A stretch of DNA of 64,000 nt from Spirodela intermedia (Eukaryota > Streptophyta > Magnoliopsida > Alismatales > Araceae), in NCBI GenBank assembly GCA_902729315.2, contig LR746264.1, positions 10,819,878-10,883,877 of the forward strand. Reading direction: 5' to 3'. The notes beneath the pieces are model-generated. The model was not told the origin of the DNA, made no database searches, and saw nothing but the letters and a program-made list of their open reading frames with translations. Shown here one piece after another: positions 50,877 through 62,437 of the stretch. Positions within the stretch are counted from its first letter, which is position 1. Each line of letters starts with the position of its first letter. Made by a program: the position numbers and the translations under genes.

Positions 50877-53800
50877 ATCAGAGGATCTATCTTCTTTGCC
50901 TTCTGTTTTCACTATTCTGGATCTTAAAATAGACAATGGAGGATGTTCTTTATTTAGTTGTATGTGCTTTAATCAAGTTAATAATAAGCGTTAGTTTTAT
51001 CTCATACTATACTAGATTCAATGTCAAACATGTTTGGAATAACATGACACATATTAGCTGGTTGATTTTGTTACTCTGTGCCGGTCTACTATTCGACACT
51101 GAGATTTGAGAATCGTTTAGTACTAAAACCTTCTGTCGAACCATGTCTTCATGTGTGCCTCAGCTTCTCAACTAAGACTAGTGGTTCACATATGTATGTG
51201 AAAGCTTCAAGAACTCCAAACAAAGAGATCATTTATGAGTCATCTTATTCTTGTAGTTGCAAGAATTGAGAGTTATGTGAACTAGAAGGATCCAATTTAG
51301 GAGCTATGTAGTTCTAACATTATGACAGGAGTTCAAAACTATACTATCTAAATTACAATATTGCCCGAAGTAAACTAAAAGAGTGGAGAAGAAATGGACC
51401 AATGCTCATGAAGGTCAAGTTAAAGAATTAGTGGTGTTAAATGCCATTGGGGTGGAACAAAGGAATTTCCATAAAAAAAAGAAAGAGATGGACAGAGAGA
51501 GGTGGAGAGAAAGAGAGGAAGAGAAGCCCCTACCCTGCCAACAAAAGAGAAGAGTTTTGATTGGTTCACTCATTTGTTTCTTAATTCTCTACTATTTTGT
51601 TAGGTTGACATTAGGAAAATACATGTGTTGACTTGTCCTTATGACTCTTAGGGTTATATTTGATACATTTTATTTTGTATCTTCTATCATCCTAGATTTA
51701 ATTTCTTCACAAGAAATAATCATCTTCAAAAATCATCCTTGTGACTTACATAATTTAATACTAAAATCTAGGCATACAAGTTACATAATGTCAAATTGAG
51801 ATGAAGTTTCTCACGTACAATGGAAGATATGGCGGGTTTCCCACATTCGATGCAACCCTACTAAAGTGAACATACTATATAAATGATAAATGATATATTG
51901 ATTTAGATAACTTTGGATTTCTTGAAGGGTCCAAGTTACCATACCAAGGTTAGGTATTGAGAATTATCATCCAGAAGACACTTTTTTTGCACCTGATCTA
52001 TTTAATATCCATTCTTGAATTGCCGTCCATCAATCATTCAAAGCTAGAAAGGTAAGGATATATGGTGGAAGGTGGCCAGTGCGCTAATTTGTTTCATACA
52101 TCTTGTCTACTTTATTAGATTGTGGTGACGAAAATATAAGTTGACTTGGCCGTAAGGTTCATCAAGTCTTTTGATACATTTCATATGAGATCTTCTATCA
52201 TTTTAGAAAGAATCTCCTCATAAGAAACATCCATATTCAGAATTCATCTAGTTGACTTTCATAATGAAAACTAAACTCTTGGCATGCAAAATATACATAA
52301 TGTCAAACCAAGAGGAAGCCAAACTTTCTCCATAAAGGAAGGAAGATCTGATGGTTTTCCCACATTCAATACAACCCTACTAAGTCAATAGACAGTTCAT
52401 GTCGATAGTCTTTATTACCAACCAAGATCTAGATCTAGAATACCCATTGACCTATATCACAACCAAACAACATCGAATAATAAATAACAGACTAAATGAT
52501 ATCATAAATCTGACATCTATTGTGCACCTTTTTGATATATGTCTTTCACCTGGGAATTATTGATTTCGGTGATGAGTGCTTTGCTTGTGGTTGTTTGCAC
52601 ATCTTCCAATCATCTTCTATGGTTTGAAAGCAAACTTCTTCAACCTTCATAAAGGTGACAACTAGAGTGAGTTACTCCTCCAAATGAATGATCCCCTACT
52701 CATGCATTACATTGTTGCCCATAATATCTTTTTTTGAGTGTTGACAATAAAATTTCACATGGTGGCTGACTTAATGTACCTTGTTTGCTCCATTTGCAAT
52801 GACAAGTGACCTTCACCTTTGCAAAAGCTTCTCTTGCTCAGAAGAGTTACATATTCTTATCATAGTAGAGTACGCCAACTTAATATTGACCAATCATTCC
52901 CAAAAAAAAAGAGAATAAATCTAGAGCATCATCTACATGCTGCATTTGTCTGATTGAATTCATGAAGTAGAGTTGCTTGTAAAGAGGGGGAACCACACAA
53001 TTGAGATGTAACTCCACTACTCTCTAATAAACCTCACGAAGGTAAGATATTCATTTTGATTGATTATTTTACCTTACTGCACTCTCTTTTTTGTGTTAAG
53101 GGAAACTTAAAAAGCAAAAGGAGAGGAGAAGATTAGTTTGATCATTTGTAGTTCCCTAATTGTTGTGACTAAGGAAGAGAAATATTGATTACCTAATTAT
53201 TAGGTCATCACCTCTTGAGTGAGTTAAAATAGATAAGTACATATCTCCATGATTTATATCTTTCATATTATAATCAAATTATAAGAGGAGAAAGTAGGAC
53301 TTTGACCTATCAATTGGGATGATGATCAACATAAGGTGGAGTTCAATGTCAATGACCATGTCTTACTCTACATAAATCAATGTGTATACAATAAAGTAAA
53401 GTGGAGCAGATGAAATTGTGAGTTGATACCTTATTTTAATGATTTGTTTAAGGTCGTAGCATGTGTGGGTAAGTTAGCCCACTACCTCAATTTTGTAAAT
53501 AGACTGTAATCCAATATTTCATATATCTCTTCTAAAATTATATAAGACATATGATGAGGCCAAGGAGTGCAATCATCTTCAACTAGTGCCACCGATGATA
53601 CACACCTAATAATTTACCTAATGTTGTGTTGAAAAAACATAAACTGAAGGAGGGGGATTTGAAATGAACTGTCATGTATACTTTCCTATCAAATGACAAG
53701 AAACCCCCCCTCCCCTACAGATGACGTCACATTGATCAATGGTAGTTTGAAGACCTCATCCAAAAGTACTTGAGGGAATGCCCTCCAACTAGGATGTTAG

Positions 53801-55300
53801 AGTTACTGGATCGAAGAGGATGTGATAGTCATCAAAAGGAAGATGTATATAGACATATACAATAGTACATGCAATCATGATGTGAAATAAAACAGCACTC
53901 ACTAATATGCATTGGGTTTGCAGAGACAGATGATACCCGAATGCAGCACAGGTATAGTTAAGGCTTACATGTGAGTGCACATTACTGTAGCAATCTGTAC
54001 CACCAAGTTAGAGTGTAGTTCACACTAGATGTTCATGCACATGAGAGGCTTGACACAGGATGCAGGAAGCACATAAAGCAACCTCGCATGACTGTTTGGC
54101 TCAAGGTAATGACTATGCCAACATTAAGTTATGGTTCAAGAGCGTCTTATGAACCTTAGAGCCTACTAGCACAAGGTGACACAACATTAGCATAGTGTGG
54201 CACAAGATGGCAGAGGGTAGAATAAGGTTAACAAAGAGGGCAATCAACCATAGTGGACCCCATCTGTAAAACTTGCACTATTATGCCAATCTATTCAAAA
54301 GAACGGCTGCACTGACTATTAGTAGGATTGTTAAGCATCATTCCTCGTGTCCCATGCTGTCAGAGTCATCCCGTCGAAATGGGAAAAGTCATGAGAGCTC
54401 TCCCTTATAAGTAGAGGGGGACTTAAAAGTCTCATGAAGTAAGTTGACCTTCCCTCATCAAGTGCACTCTTATGTGATAAGAATATATAACCTTTTTGAG
54501 AAGGAGACGCTTTCAGAAAGATGAAAGCTTCTTGGTGTTGCTGAGGATGACCAAGACCAGCACAAGGTGAAACAAGCCAAGTAAGCTAGGCTGACCAACG
54601 TGTGACAATGCCTCCTCGGGACCCCAAGCCCAATAGCAACTTGCTTGGGCTGGGCGAACCCCGACCCAGCTGGGCAGTCTAGGTCTGTCACCTGGCTCCG
54701 CCACACCAAAGCCACTTGTTCACTGTTACCGCACTGCCTGTAACACGGCAATGTAAGGGACTTGACTTCTAGCCCTCGCCATGTCTGGCTCATGGGCACA
54801 GCAGACGACCTGATAAGCTGGGACCCAACGGCCCTACCCAGTAAGTGGCTTACAACCTACCAGACCAATTTGTCACGACAAGAACTCGGATCATTGCGTT
54901 ATTAAAGACCACCCTGGTTGGGTTCCTCCTTCACATTAACAGCCCCAATTATCCAAATTGGGTAGTCCCTATTCAATTATCTTAATCGAGTAGTAAAATC
55001 TTATGATTGAGTGCCGTAATGATGCTTGGTATTCTTTAATATTGTTGCACTCTCATTTTCTTACCCGCCTCTCATGAGAGCCTAGTACGTAAGCCTTTCT
55101 GTCCGCATTATTTTTTTCTCCTTTCACGGCCCCAGAAACTCCTTTTTTTGTTTTAGCCGAGATATTTATGTTGTATTAGAATTATTGGGCTATTCGGTCA
55201 AAATAGTCGAGAAAATTAGAGTTCCATGATCTATGTAGGCGCATAGTCTCCATCTAGTGGAGCAGAATGACTTGATTATCATTGCCAAGGTCAACTGGAT
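50877..55300. other. AT-rich intergenic repeat DNA
   Basis: No gene recognised. It includes a pair of ~235-bp related segments (about 51628-51862 and 52143-52385) and a more GC-rich block at about 54250-54920. The latter has a CTTATAAGTAGAGGGGGAC promoter-like sequence, as found in LTRs of gypsy-class elements, but no paired LTR or protein was identified. Confidence 0.5.
51628..52385. repeat. Two related ~235-bp direct repeats
   Basis: Copies at about 51628-51862 and 52143-52385 share, in order, TTTGATACATTT, TCTTCTATCAT, a CACAAGAAA/CATAAGAAA block, GGCAT(A/G)CAA, ACATAATGTCAAA and TTCCCACATTC(G/A)AT followed by CAACCCTACTAA. Both copies are diverged by substitutions and small indels. They are probably fragments of one dispersed repeat family. 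Confidence 0.7.
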
Positions 55301-55699
55301 ACTGCGAGCATTTACCATAGAGTCAAGCTGAGAGATCATTAGGTTGGATGCTCATGTGCTATCCGTGGAATTCTAGGACGCGAAAGCAGGCTCCAACGAT
55401 TGGCAGTCGAAGGTCCGCGTGGATCCAAGGAGACTATGATACACACTCGAGAGAGCTTATCACCGAGTCGTTGGCCAATTAACAGAGAACGAGAGGGCGG
55501 CGGAGGGAGATCAGCAGAGAGAGATAGAGCGAGAGAGAGAGGTTTAGACGGCTGGTGGGGGGAGGAGGAGGCATTGAAGAGGAAGCCTCGCAGAGCAACA
55601 CGCAGGCGTGTCAACACAAGATGACGGAAGTAGGAGCCATGGAAACATTCGACCGTTGAGTGGGCATCTCGGGGGGGCAAGGGCCGTCGTTTGATGCAG

Positions 55700-55919
55700 T
55701 CATAGCGTGCTCAGCCGGAGATCCAACGGGGGACAGTCTCTCCCTGTCGAGAACAGGAGAAGCTCATCTCTATGGTCGGCCCTCACTACCCTGGGGGGCG
55801 CCTCGTGCGAGCTCAGCGGGAACAGCTCCAGCGTCTCCCTCTCCCTATCGTCCATGTTCCCGCCCTCAGAAAAAGCTTCACGGATGAAAACAGATACCAC
55901 TTCACGATCCACTCACGAT

Positions 55920-55965
<46 letters not shown>

Positions 55966-56411
55966 CCGATACTGATACGGCTATAGACAGCATCTCTCCG
56001 GAAGCTTTGATCAGGAGGCAGAGTGGGGAAGATCTCGGCGCAGTCGGGAAAATAGTGGTGGTGGCCGAGAGGGAGATGCGGAGGTTCGCGGCGGCGTTTC
56101 TTGTGGTGCAGTCGCTCGCGGGCCTTGTGGTTCTGGAACCAGTAGAACACGTTTTTGCTCTCGATCTTACCGAAGGTGCTAAGGTGAGAGGAGATCCTTT
56201 GGATCTGCTCCGTGCTCGGCGTTCTCAGTCCCGCCCGGAACAGCTCCGTTAACACCTTCACCTGCTCCGCTGTCGGATTCCACCTGCCGCACTTGCTACC
56301 GCTGCCCGCCGTCGTCGTTTTGCTGTTGCCACCCCCACAGGAAGCGGCGACTGCTCCAACTCCCTTCGCCATGCAGTAGCCGCTCTCCCCTGATACCGGC
56401 ATCTCCTCCAT
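55700..56411 (-). CDS. WOX5: WOX5/WOX7-type WUSCHEL-related homeobox protein, 2 exons
   Basis: Transcription factor of the WUS clade; WOX5 maintains the root quiescent centre in Arabidopsis. Exon 1 (from ATG 56411) encodes [18 protein letters not shown], a Gly/Ser/Thr linker and then the homeodomain. That domain has [34 protein letters not shown], then [19 protein letters not shown], with the extended WUS-type helix spacing and a K-C-G-R-W entry as in WOX5/7. Exon 2 (ending at 55700) encodes the WUS box [10 protein letters not shown] and a terminal EAR-like LDLRLSTL. The intron contains a CT microsatellite on the coding strand; its ends lie within 55865-55988. Several phase-compatible sites exist, so the join is not fixed. 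An upstream in-frame ATG at 56564 runs through a microsatellite and is unlikely. Confidence 0.9.
55925..55963. repeat. (GA)n microsatellite in the WOX intron
   Basis: About 19 GA repeats on the plus strand, equal to a CT polypyrimidine tract on the transcript, sitting just before the probable splice acceptor of the WOX gene. Confidence 0.93.
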
Positions 56412-56458
56412 GTCTCTGCGTCCGCACCTGCAGAACTTGTCCTTCTTCTTGTTGCCTT

Positions 56459-56480
56459 CTCTCTCTCTCTCTCTCTCTCT
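56459..56480. repeat. (CT)n microsatellite in the WOX 5'UTR
   Basis: Eleven CT repeats, reading GA in the WOX transcript, ~50 bases upstream of the preferred start codon. Confidence 0.9.
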
Positions 56481-56590
56481 GCGTGATTGAGCCCTTTCTG
56501 AGATTACTGACCGAGAGATCTTTCTGTACAGGGACAGTAAGAGGCTTCTGAGTTCTGAACTCAAAAGATATGCACCGGCGCGCAGACTGG

Positions 56591-56600
56591 TACTTGTATA
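56591..56600 (-). promoter_or_regulatory. TATA box of the WOX gene
   Basis: Minus-strand TATATATAC about 180 bases upstream of the ATG at 56411, with the GA run between. Inferred from motif and position. Confidence 0.5.
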
Positions 56601-56619
56601 TATATTCGGCGGGGCAGAG

Positions 56620-59279
56620 ACTGGTGTCCTTCGCCTGTCACATAAAGACGCATCATCGGGACTGCATCGTCGACTCCGGGTAATATTTTAGTCGATCAGA
56701 CCCCGATTAAGTAGATTTTCCGGGGCCATGATTGTGTCCGGAGGCGATCCGCCGTGACGGGGGTGGGACATGCGCGAAAGCTGCTCTGTTCAAACATTTG
56801 GGTCTACGGTCGGACAGCAGGGCATCCCTTCAACCGTTTGTTTTATATCCCATCGCTTTATTTCCTCCTGCGGACGATGAAGAGGAGCTTGCTTTCATTT
56901 AGGAGGAACTCTGAGGTCGCGGGGGCCGGAACTTCATGACACGGTGGTTGATTCGTCCGGCTGTGAGGCCTATGATCCTGAGACATTCCGGGGGATCCCA
57001 TGCAAACTGGTGATATGGGTCCCATGTCTCCATCTCCGATCTCTGCAGTAATAGTCAAACTAGAGGTAAGCCATGATTGAGTGAAGGGGTAGAGAGAGAG
57101 AGATATGAGACATGAGACTGCCATTAGCAGATGAAGTATTATTGAGATATATGATCCCACGACAATGGTGGAGCCCATGTCTCTACCTCGGAACTCCGGT
57201 GTAAAAAGTCCAAGAAGGCTAAGCCAAGAGGCATTTAAGCGAAGAGAGAAAGAGAGCTTTAGCAGCATCGTTTCTACGGCTGCTTCCATCTTAGGGAACC
57301 CTTCGTAACTGATCAACCGGAAGACCATTTCTATTGTCGTCTACGAGCTCCGGCCGATCCCCGCGTTTCAACGACGAGGGCTCTAAATTTTTAAACTATT
57401 CACCATGCAAGGCCTTGTATCCACTCCTTTGTCCTGGCCGCTGGCTGTTTCATTACTCAACCCCCGTCGCAAACGCCTACCAATCTAACCTAGGCAACCA
57501 TGTATCTCGCCGTTCCGGTTGACAAGGTTTGACTACTCTTCAACGTTTCCCTTTTCGACGGTTGTAAGAGAAACGCCGGCCGCAAATGGACAAGTTTGTG
57601 CAGCAGCCCATGCGCGAGATAACCAGCGATGCGAGGGAGGTGGGGCTCCGATCTGGGCAGAGAGTATAAACAGGGCCGCATGAACCGGAGGACCGATGGT
57701 AGTATACCACGGACGGAGGGACAAGCTCCTCGACGTCGAATAGAAAAACCCTAGTTTAGGACACCGTTTTGTTTGCCATCTTTGGCGTGGGTATCTCTTA
57801 TTCCTTTTGCTCCCGATTTGTTCGGAAATCTAGGGTTTGGAATGTACTGCTCAGGCCTCTTAGCATGCATGAAAACGCATACATATTAGGAAAGCTTGGA
57901 CTACGAATGATGTCGGATTAAAGGATTAAAACTCGTTTTACTTGACACATTGTTTTTCGCCAATGAGCCTATTCCTCCATTATTCTCTTCTCTCCCTCCT
58001 CATGTTCTCTCTCCCTCTCTTAAGCAGCTTCATCCGGATTTCGGGCCAATCAGAGCCGAAGGTGGGCTTCCGGGCTCAGCTAGTCCAATTCTTCTTTCTC
58101 CGACAGCTCTCAGCTAGTTCTTTTCTCTGCTCATGATCGTGACTGGGGTTTTTCAAATGTGGAGGCCTTAGGCGTTCCCACGGGCTTTCCAGGATCTCCA
58201 GTTCCCCGTTGAATAAAATCTTTCCTCGCACCGGAAATCCGCTCTGCGTGCAGGACCGTAAGTGCAGCTCCCAAGGGGTCGGGGCCGCGAGGAATACAAT
58301 AAGCGGCGGCCCTCTTTCCGGGCACGAGCGTTGAGCTCTTTGCATGGGCAGGCGGGCCTTTGTTTACTGGCGGCCACGAGAGTGAGCCAGGGGGAGGCGG
58401 ACGAAGTCGTCAGTCCGCGAACACTCTCAAGGCCGGAATGGGTTCAGACAGGGTACCTAGCTAGGACCGTGTGGCCTTTTTTTTAATGTGGAAGCAGCCG
58501 AGTGCCCAGACGGACTAATCGATGGGCGATGCCTATCACCTTTTTTGATGAGTTTCATTCACTAGCCTCCCCTGGGCGTGGTTGGAGAAGCTCACTGTTT
58601 CTTTCTCGGATCGCATGGACCAGCGTTGGCTGTGGCCGACAAGTGTGAAAGGAGAGGAGGGGAGGAGGGGAGGAGGCTGGAGGGCAACCGGAGAGGAAAA
58701 CGAGGAAGACTGCGGCCCGCCGCTCTCGTCTTCTTAGTCGTGGCAGTCTCCCTCTGCTCGCTGATGCCGCTGAAGGTGTCGCTTCTCTCTGCCGAAGTCT
58801 AGGGTTCCGGTGGGATATCCTGGGTTGACTCGAGAAACCTGGATGCTCGTGAGATGGGGACGGCGTGAAGAGACCAGAAATATATACACCGAGCAGAGGA
58901 GGGTCAGGGAAACAGACATTCTCGACGGCAGGAACACGATGAAAGAGACAGTACAGGGTGTAAAATATATCATAGTCCCGAGCATCGCCTCCCTCTCTCT
59001 CTCCGGTGGGTGACTAAGTGAATTGGTGGAGGGGGTTAGTGGTGAGGAGAACGAGGCCGCCGGCTGCGACCTATAAACCGGGAGGTTTCGACTACTGATA
59101 AAATGGCGGGCATTTGATATATCTTCGCTTCTGTACAGAAATTTAAATACAAGCAACTTGAGTGGGCGGACACGGACTCGATGGTACTCCCTCTGTCTTC
59201 ACTCCCTTGTCTTTCACCTCGCTGATCCTCGGCACCTCGCGCGCCGGAGCTGGTTGGTTAATGGCCCCGAAAACCGCAG

Positions 59280-59321
<42 letters not shown>

Positions 59322-60387
59322 AAGGAGGGGCGGCGTGGCAGCGTCGAACAAGCGGCGGCTAGCTATTCGGCGCTTCCTGGCGAGCGGCGGACGGGGAAAG
59401 AAGCAGCAGAGGAAGAGCTCCACGAAGGGGACGAGAATACTTGCAGACGCTGGAAGGAGCTTCCTCCATCTGATCAAGGAAACTTGGCAGGCCCCAGCGT
59501 TTATTGGGATGAGAATAGCGGCACTGAGCCTTGCGGGAGATTCTCAGAGAAAGCTGACCTCTAGAATTCAGTCTCCCTCTATCTCTTCTAGGGCAGCATG
59601 ACCTTGTCGGGGAAATTTTGTTCATAGAACTGCATTCACCGGCGCTATATTATATATTTCCAAGATCAGGTTTTCATGTCTCAACAGTACCTAACAGTCT
59701 CTATAATACGCTCAAAAGATTCCTTCTCTCATGAGTGTCTGCGTGTGACAAATCAGGCTCCGGTGCCCGATGTATTTCTTGCTTTGACTTTTTAAGTCTC
59801 GTTCAAACCAAACCCATTTTATGCCTAATCTCTATGTCAAGTTCTTATTCGGAAGAAAATATTATGCCGAGCGAGGGGGAGTCAACGGACCAGCTGAAGT
59901 CCAACGACGAGGTCGAATGATGACCTCCGGGCTGGGCCCAGCCCGGACAACCAACATGATCTGCGGAACAGTGATTTGAAGCCGAGCCGTAGTGCCGCCC
60001 CGTCTTCTGGAGGATCTGGGGTCAACGCCTTTCTTGGATTTTATGTTCCTTTTCCAGATGAGGGAGAACTGCGGATAGTCAACGGGGCAAGGCAGCATAA
60101 GAGTGCCTGGTGTCGAGAGGAAACTTCTCAAGTTTGAATTATGAAGAAATGAAGACAAGGGAGAGAGGACGAGCCGCTTCATCCCCAAGATAAGTCAAAA
60201 GGCTATCAAAGGGACGCATGGGAGATGATCCGTCCCACAAAAGTGTTCTAAAGTCCACTCCGCAAAGAAAAACCCAGCCAGAATTCAAAACCCTCGAAAT
60301 TTTTCCACGATAGAATGGGAGCCCATGGGATTATGGGAAGGGGGGAAATCTTACAACTCTGTATCGATAGATCGATACTGATAGAAG
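56620..60387. other. Spacer between the WOX and eIF3f genes
   Basis: About 3.8 kb holding the WOX promoter and the eIF3f 3' flank. A GA run followed by a G run lies at 59284-59320. Several 60-150-codon frames overlap on both strands (for example 59158-59601 and 58734-59156) without any similarity I recognise. No gene is called. Confidence 0.5.
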
Positions 60388-60490
60388 CTACAAGATCTGG
60401 GCCGCTGTGTTCAGCTTCTCCGCCACAACGAGTTGTGTCCTCGCGATGGAAGACAGGTAGGCCAAGAGGGCATTATCCTACAAGAAGGGC

Positions 60491-60541
<51 letters not shown>

Positions 60542-62437
60542 TTATCAGAAACCATGACGAATTATTTCCATAGAGTAAACACAAGGCTTGAATTGTCATA
60601 CCTGTAATCTATCGTTAAATAGCTTGTCTAGAGCCGCAGGACTCATCTTGGGAACTGAAGCCAGACAATCTGCTATGAATCTCCCGATGTTATTATCTGG
60701 AATGATTTCTCCTTCCTGCGACAAGCAAAGAAGAGTTCATAGATATTGTGCCCCAGGGGAAGGGGGGTTTGAAAGCTTAATCAATCAGATCACATTAATA
60801 CCACAACATCATCGACATATTTGTAGACGTCTTTGATCACAGAGAGCAGCCCGATCATTGAAGCTTCTATTCCTTCCAAGTCGCCAGGAAGCTTGTCAAC
60901 CATCGTTGTCTTCAAAATGCCAACTGCCATAGAAGAACAAGGCTTAACCCTAGATAAACAAGAGCCATACATAGGATAAGATGGTGGTGAAATCGGCGAA
61001 AGTTACTAGCAGATGTGGACTCGACCACTGAGAGTCACCCAAAATAAATGTCGAGCCGAAATCGAATCAGAACAATGGAAACTTTTTCGAGTCTCCAGAA
61101 ACAAGGAGACATTGTGATAATCGCAAGTTAACATGCCTAGTGGAACCCTAAATATCAGCAGAAAATTCACACATTGAGTCTCAGTAAAATAAACTATATG
61201 ACCATTTGTTCACGGGTTTCCTCCCGGAAGTAGTCCAGAAAAATAAAACATGGAAAGATATTCACTGAATAGAAAAACATGGCAATTTGAAGGCCCCAAC
61301 TTAGAAACATACCCCCGATTCTTTCTGCTTCAGACATCTGCAGTTCGACAGGGATTTCATGGAACTCTGCAGCAAGTTGGCGATCACCAAGAGACAAGCT
61401 AATAGACACGTAACCCTTTATGCTAGCATCACCATTTCTGAATCCTGTGTCAACAGTTAAATGAACAGGATTTGTCGCCTCTCTGGAGTAAAAATCATGT
61501 ATCAACGCACTCCCTCCTGTAACACCAAAACCTGTAGAGTACCTGCAGGAAATATGACCACATCAGGTACTAGGAAAAAAGAATGCTCGAGGAGGAAGTT
61601 GTTATATAGAACAGAATCATAATATGTTTCTTGGGTCAACTAGGGCTCCACAAATGAAGCACTAATCAATTATATGTTTGGAAAATACAAAAGAGCACAT
61701 AAAACGTCGTTTTCTCATGCCAAGGTTACTACAGTATTGATTCGGACGAAAAAAATAACGCGTGAAAAACCAGATATCTCTTTGGAGACAGCAACCCAGG
61801 GTGCTATAGAAGCGAGACATCGAAGAAGCAAGGTGAGCCGCTTTTGATTTCAAATACCAAACTGCTTCAGTAACATGAAATCGAACCAATGATCAAGGTG
61901 TAGCTACAGCAAGAGCTAAGTTTAGAGCGACTGTATGGAGGTGAAATAAAAGTATTCATGAAATAAAAAGCAACAAAGTTCATCAAGAAACGCTAGGAAG
62001 TCCAATTTCGGAATATTTACTCTGTTTTTGACAAAATATGTTAAATCACAACAGGAGAAGCGAAAATATTACATCGGATGAGAAAAATGAAGAGTGAATG
62101 AAAAAGCTGTTCAACTTTTGGGAAAAAATAATTCAATGTATAGCGAAGCCTTAAAGAGAACAGAGTACACAGAGTATATCTAGTGATGAAGCCATGCTAA
62201 ATTTTACTGATCAAAAGAAAAAAAACTTTCTACTGAGTCAAATGGTACTTTGGAGTGACAGTGATACTATGATCTTTCAATGCAAACGGAAGGGTCTAAA
62301 AAAATCAAGTTAACGAGTGAATCTTTGGATTATGATCTTGACTGCGTCAGTTATTACCATCCAATTATCACTTCCTTTGGATTAACCTTTTGGTGGGAAA
62401 TAAGCATGTTATGGTGATAGTCGATGTCCAAAGCAAC
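60388..62437 (-). CDS. EIF3F: Eukaryotic translation initiation factor 3 subunit F (eIF3f), 3' five exons (partial)
   Basis: MPN-domain subunit of the eIF3 complex in cytosolic translation initiation. Visible exons: 62437-62358, 61542-61313, 60923-60802, 60715-60602, 60477-60388, all phase-consistent. They encode VALDIDYHHNMLISHQKVNP, then a block with ALIHDFYSREATNPVHLTVD and SLSLGDRQLAAEFHEIPVEL, then TTMVDKLPGDLEGIE, DVYKYVDDVV, IIPDNNIGRFIAD and the C-terminus RTQLVVAEKLNTAAQIL. The N-terminal part (start through the MPN strand before VALDIDYHH) is absent from 62438-64000. The intron there exceeds 1.5 kb and the 5' exons lie beyond the window. The last intron ends in a long CT tract. Intact as far as seen. 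Confidence 0.95.
60494..60538. repeat. (GA)n microsatellite at the last eIF3f acceptor
   Basis: About 22 GA repeats, a CT tract on the transcript, ending ~17 bases before the acceptor CTTGTAG of the last eIF3f exon. It therefore serves as the polypyrimidine tract. Confidence 0.93.

Noticed and set aside
59158-59625. Overlapping plus and minus frames of 88-147 codons
   Set aside because: Part is a GA-repeat translation (Arg-Glu runs) and none resembles a known protein.
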